From the NCBI GenBank assembly GCA_023423995.1, contig JAFAEL010000203.1, forward strand, positions 1-20,944: a DNA stretch of 20,944 nucleotides. Direction: 5' to 3'. Origin of the DNA: Pseudomonadota bacterium. Its GTDB lineage: Bacteria > Pseudomonadota > Alphaproteobacteria > Rhizobiales > Beijerinckiaceae. The notes beneath the pieces were generated by a model that was not told the origin of the DNA, did no database searches, and saw only the letters and a list, made by a program, of their open reading frames with translations. Both the position numbers and the translations under genes were made by a program. Below are positions 20,666-20,944 of this stretch, one piece after another. Position 1 is the first letter of the stretch, and the number at the start of each line of letters is the position of its first letter.

Positions 20666-20944
20666 CTAGCGGAGGGAGTGTGCGGCCCGCTTCATCTCAT
20701 TCGTCAAGATCATTAGGCCTTCGTCGAACCCAAGACCCGGCTTCGTGAACACGCGCCACACGTCGAGGGCAACTGCGAGGTGCGCGGTCACCCTCGTCGA
20801 GACGTCCGTCTCGTTGCAGCTTCCGCCGAGGTAGGCGAGCACGCCCGCCGCCTGGCAGGCTTCGACGGATCGGACCGCGTTGAGGATCGAACCGTTGTCG
20901 GGCAGCTTGATCTGGATCGCGTCCGCAGCGCCGGCGTCCAGGAA
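20666..20944 (-). CDS. mal: Methylaspartate ammonia-lyase, C-terminal fragment
   Basis: The last 92 codons of a gene cut by the right edge are visible, ending in TAG. The motifs DAIQIKLPDNGS, AYLGGSCNETD and TKPGLGFDEGLMI match the enolase-superfamily enzyme methylaspartate ammonia-lyase (EC 4.3.1.2). It interconverts 3-methylaspartate and mesaconate in glutamate fermentation by the mesaconate route and in the methylaspartate cycle. The lysine in QIK is the catalytic base in the Clostridium enzyme, and the cysteine in GGSCNETD lies at the active site. The barrel C-terminus is complete. Neighbouring mutase genes (glmES) would be expected upstream, out of view. It is transcribed toward the kinase gene on the same strand. 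Confidence 0.85.
   Translation of the reverse strand, partial: FLDAGAADAIQIKLPDNGSILNAVRSVEACQAAGVLAYLGGSCNETDVSTRVTAHLAVALDVWRVFTKPGLGFDEGLMILTNEMKRAAHSLR

Overview
The window is GC-rich DNA, by eye well above 60% G+C. It has the tight ATGA/GTGA gene overlaps and gene families of an alphaproteobacterium of the Rhizobiales type; Methylobacteriaceae is my best guess. The hints are a fused LivM-LivG transporter subunit, a MASE4-type histidine kinase with FixJ-like regulators, and an IS407-like IS3 element. The taxonomy is inference. I see no rRNA, tRNA or CRISPR array.

Region 1 (1-127) is the end of an IS3-family insertion sequence whose body runs off the left edge. Region 2 (255-9388) is a catabolic and uptake locus. 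A TetR-family repressor (minus strand) is divergent from a plus-strand operon: acyl-CoA ligase, SCP2-type thiolase, DUF35 zinc-ribbon/OB partner, crotonase-fold hydratase, then a branched-chain-amino-acid-type ABC importer (binding protein, LivH permease, LivM-LivG fusion, LivF ATPase). A perfect 7-2-7 inverted repeat sits 13 bases before the ligase start and is a good operator candidate. The simplest reading is that a small organic acid is imported, activated to its CoA ester, hydrated and cleaved by the thiolase. No acyl-CoA dehydrogenase or hydroxyacyl-CoA dehydrogenase lies in the cluster, so those steps must be supplied elsewhere or are not needed.

Region 3 (9389-9827) is a 439-base convergent intergenic stretch. 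It has two strong hairpins, which may be bidirectional terminators, and one copy of a dispersed 14-base motif also found at 180 and 20595. A RidA-like gene follows on the minus strand.

Region 4 (10385-20483) holds ten genes in a row on the minus strand. Read in transcription order, a MASE4 histidine kinase, a FixJ/LuxR-type response regulator and a stand-alone receiver are followed by seven non-regulatory genes: an isochorismatase-fold hydrolase, an alpha/beta hydrolase of the chloroperoxidase type, a tiny XapX membrane protein, a probably exported amidohydrolase with a Cys/His-rich tail, a DoxX membrane protein, an MFS transporter with an extra soluble C-terminal domain, and an alginate-export-type outer-membrane channel. 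The last five are chained by 4-base overlaps or a 1-base gap. This looks like one functional module that modifies a small molecule and moves it across both membranes under two-component control. It is the best candidate here for an undescribed system.

Region 5 (20666-20944) is the C-terminal end of methylaspartate ammonia-lyase, cut by the right edge. Coding density is high throughout; most of the long open frames antisense to or overlapping the genes above are GC-driven shadows.
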